NCBI GenBank assembly: GCA_025463105.1
Contig: JAOAPW010000256.1
Location: 1 to 6,781, forward strand
Source: Candidatus Acidiferrum typicum
GTDB taxonomy: Bacteria; Acidobacteriota; Terriglobia; Acidiferrales; UBA7541
DNA: 6,781 nt
Reading direction: 5' to 3'
The translations under genes were made by a program, and so were the position numbers. The notes under the pieces were generated by a model. That model was not told the origin of the DNA, searched no databases, and was given only the letters and a program-made list of their open reading frames with translations. The first letter of the stretch is position 1, and each line of letters opens with the position of its first letter. Shown here piece after piece: positions 6,292-6,781 of this stretch.

Positions 6292-6623
6292 TAGGCTTGC
6301 AAGGCCAACTCCTCGGTATCGTAAATCTCAAACATCTTCAGCAACCTCGACAGTTGCAAAACTTCATGCGCGATCGGACTCAGACCAAACAAAATCAGAC
6401 GCGAACCCACGTCCCGCGATGCCTTCAGGCCTTCCACCAGGGACGCCACCGCGGAACTATCGATGTAATTCACGTCATTCAGATTGAGAATTACTCGCGG
6501 AGTTCTCTTCTCCCGAAACTCAGACAGCACCATCCGGCGAACTTCGGTTGAATGCGCCAGATCGATGTCACCTGAAATGTCCAAGATCGCGGTCTTGTCG
6601 AATCGGCGCGTTGAGATTTGCAT
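6291..6623 (-). CDS. STAS domain protein (anti-sigma antagonist / MlaB-like)
   Basis: A 110-residue single STAS domain, the size of SpoIIAA, RsbV or MlaB. Visible elements are a first strand AILDISGDIDLAHS (12-25), VILNLNDVNYIDSSAVASL (44-62) and RLILFGLSPIAHEVLQLSRL (75-94), in the same order as in SpoIIAA. By hand alignment, Ser56 in the IDSSA motif corresponds to SpoIIAA Ser58, the residue phosphorylated by the SpoIIAB/RsbW kinase. Two roles compete. Next to an RsbW-like kinase it looks like a partner-switching antagonist; next to mlaE-mlaF it looks like MlaB, the STAS subunit that binds MlaF. It could be both. The ATG at 6623-6621 lies 3 nt after the kinase stop, with AAGGA 9 nt upstream inside the kinase gene, so the two are probably translationally coupled. 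Confidence 0.92.
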   Translation of the reverse strand: MQISTRRFDKTAILDISGDIDLAHSTEVRRMVLSEFREKRTPRVILNLNDVNYIDSSAVASLVEGLKASRDVGSRLILFGLSPIAHEVLQLSRLLKMFEIYDTEELALQA

Positions 6624-6626
6624 CGC

Positions 6627-6781
6627 TCAATGTCCTTTCACAATCTTCGTCTCTATTTTCGCATTGGGCAGATACTTCACCAGGCGCAGCTGGTTCCTCT
6701 GGGCATGACTGGTGTACTGCATGACGTCCACGGCGTCTTCAATGAAATGCACCCCCAGGCCCCCGGGCCGAACATCATCCA
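6627..6781 (-). CDS. RsbW-like ATP-binding protein / serine kinase, C-terminal part
   Basis: The last 50 codons of a gene running out of the window, stop TGA at 6629-6627; the reading frame has complete codons from 6779. The fragment begins DDVRPGGLGVHFIEDAVD and continues MQYTSHAQRNQLRLVKYL, then a short basic tail. The R-P-G-G-L-G-V-H-F-I segment matches the ATP-lid/G2 glycine box of the HATPase_c fold as found in RsbW/SpoIIAB anti-sigma kinases (typically RGGLGLFLI or similar), followed by the expected final strands N-x-L-x-L-x-K. The N-box with the catalytic Glu/Asn lies outside the window, so kinase competence cannot be judged. It is 3 nt upstream of the STAS gene, the classical kinase/antagonist pairing. 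A general histidine-kinase-type ATPase is the main alternative, but the short tail and neighbour favour RsbW. Confidence 0.8.
   Translation of the reverse strand, partial: DDVRPGGLGVHFIEDAVDVMQYTSHAQRNQLRLVKYLPNAKIETKIVKGH
6633..6637 (-). promoter_or_regulatory. Ribosome binding site of the STAS gene, inside kinase codons
   Basis: AAGGA on the minus strand, 9 nt before the ATG at 6623-6621. It is embedded in the last codons of the kinase gene, which favours coupled translation of kinase and STAS protein. Confidence 0.5.

Overview
All the coding sequence I can support lies on the minus strand, so transcription runs from high to low coordinates. The base composition is moderately GC-rich by eye. 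The organism is a Gram-negative (diderm) bacterium: the window carries an MlaE/MlaF/MlaD-type lipid-transport cassette followed by a PqiC/YmbA-like lipoprotein, which together imply an outer membrane. RsbW/STAS/PP2C regulators beside such a cassette make me think of Acidobacteriota or Verrucomicrobiota, but that lineage guess is low confidence. No rRNA or other taxonomic marker is present.

Layout in transcription order. (1) 6781-6627: the last 50 residues of an RsbW-like ATPase/kinase, cut by the window edge. (2) 6623-6291: a single-domain STAS protein starting 3 nt after the kinase stop. (3) 6253-5453: an MlaE-family permease. (4) 5441-4584: an MlaF-family ABC ATPase. (5) 4587-3616: an MlaD-like MCE protein, sharing an ATGA stop/start overlap with the ATPase. 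(6) 3574-2972: an ABC-transport auxiliary lipoprotein. (7) 2893-1742: a PAS plus SpoIIE/RsbU-type PP2C phosphatase with a TTG start. (8) 1667-867: a short-chain dehydrogenase/reductase. (9) 772-26: a glycine-ladder membrane protein of unknown function. (10) 12-1: the first four codons of another gene with a strong ribosome binding site.

Genes 2-6 form a compact operon-like block with gaps between -4 and 41 nt. The kinase is coupled to it at 3 nt and the phosphatase follows 78 nt later. The most interesting reading is that a complete partner-switching set (kinase, STAS protein with the phosphorylatable-serine motif, sensory phosphatase) brackets an Mla-type lipid transporter, and that the STAS protein may take the place of MlaB. 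That would make lipid transport, or the operon's function, switchable by STAS phosphorylation. This is an inference from gene order and motifs, not a demonstrated system.

The distal part (SDR, membrane protein, next ORF) looks functionally unrelated. Its notable points are a membrane protein with nine glycines at exact four-residue spacing, and a perfect 14-bp tandem duplication that copies its start codon and creates a 4-codon leader ORF. No RNA genes, CRISPR array, insertion sequence or gene-free stretch over 300 bases was seen. The longest intergenic gap is 94 nt.
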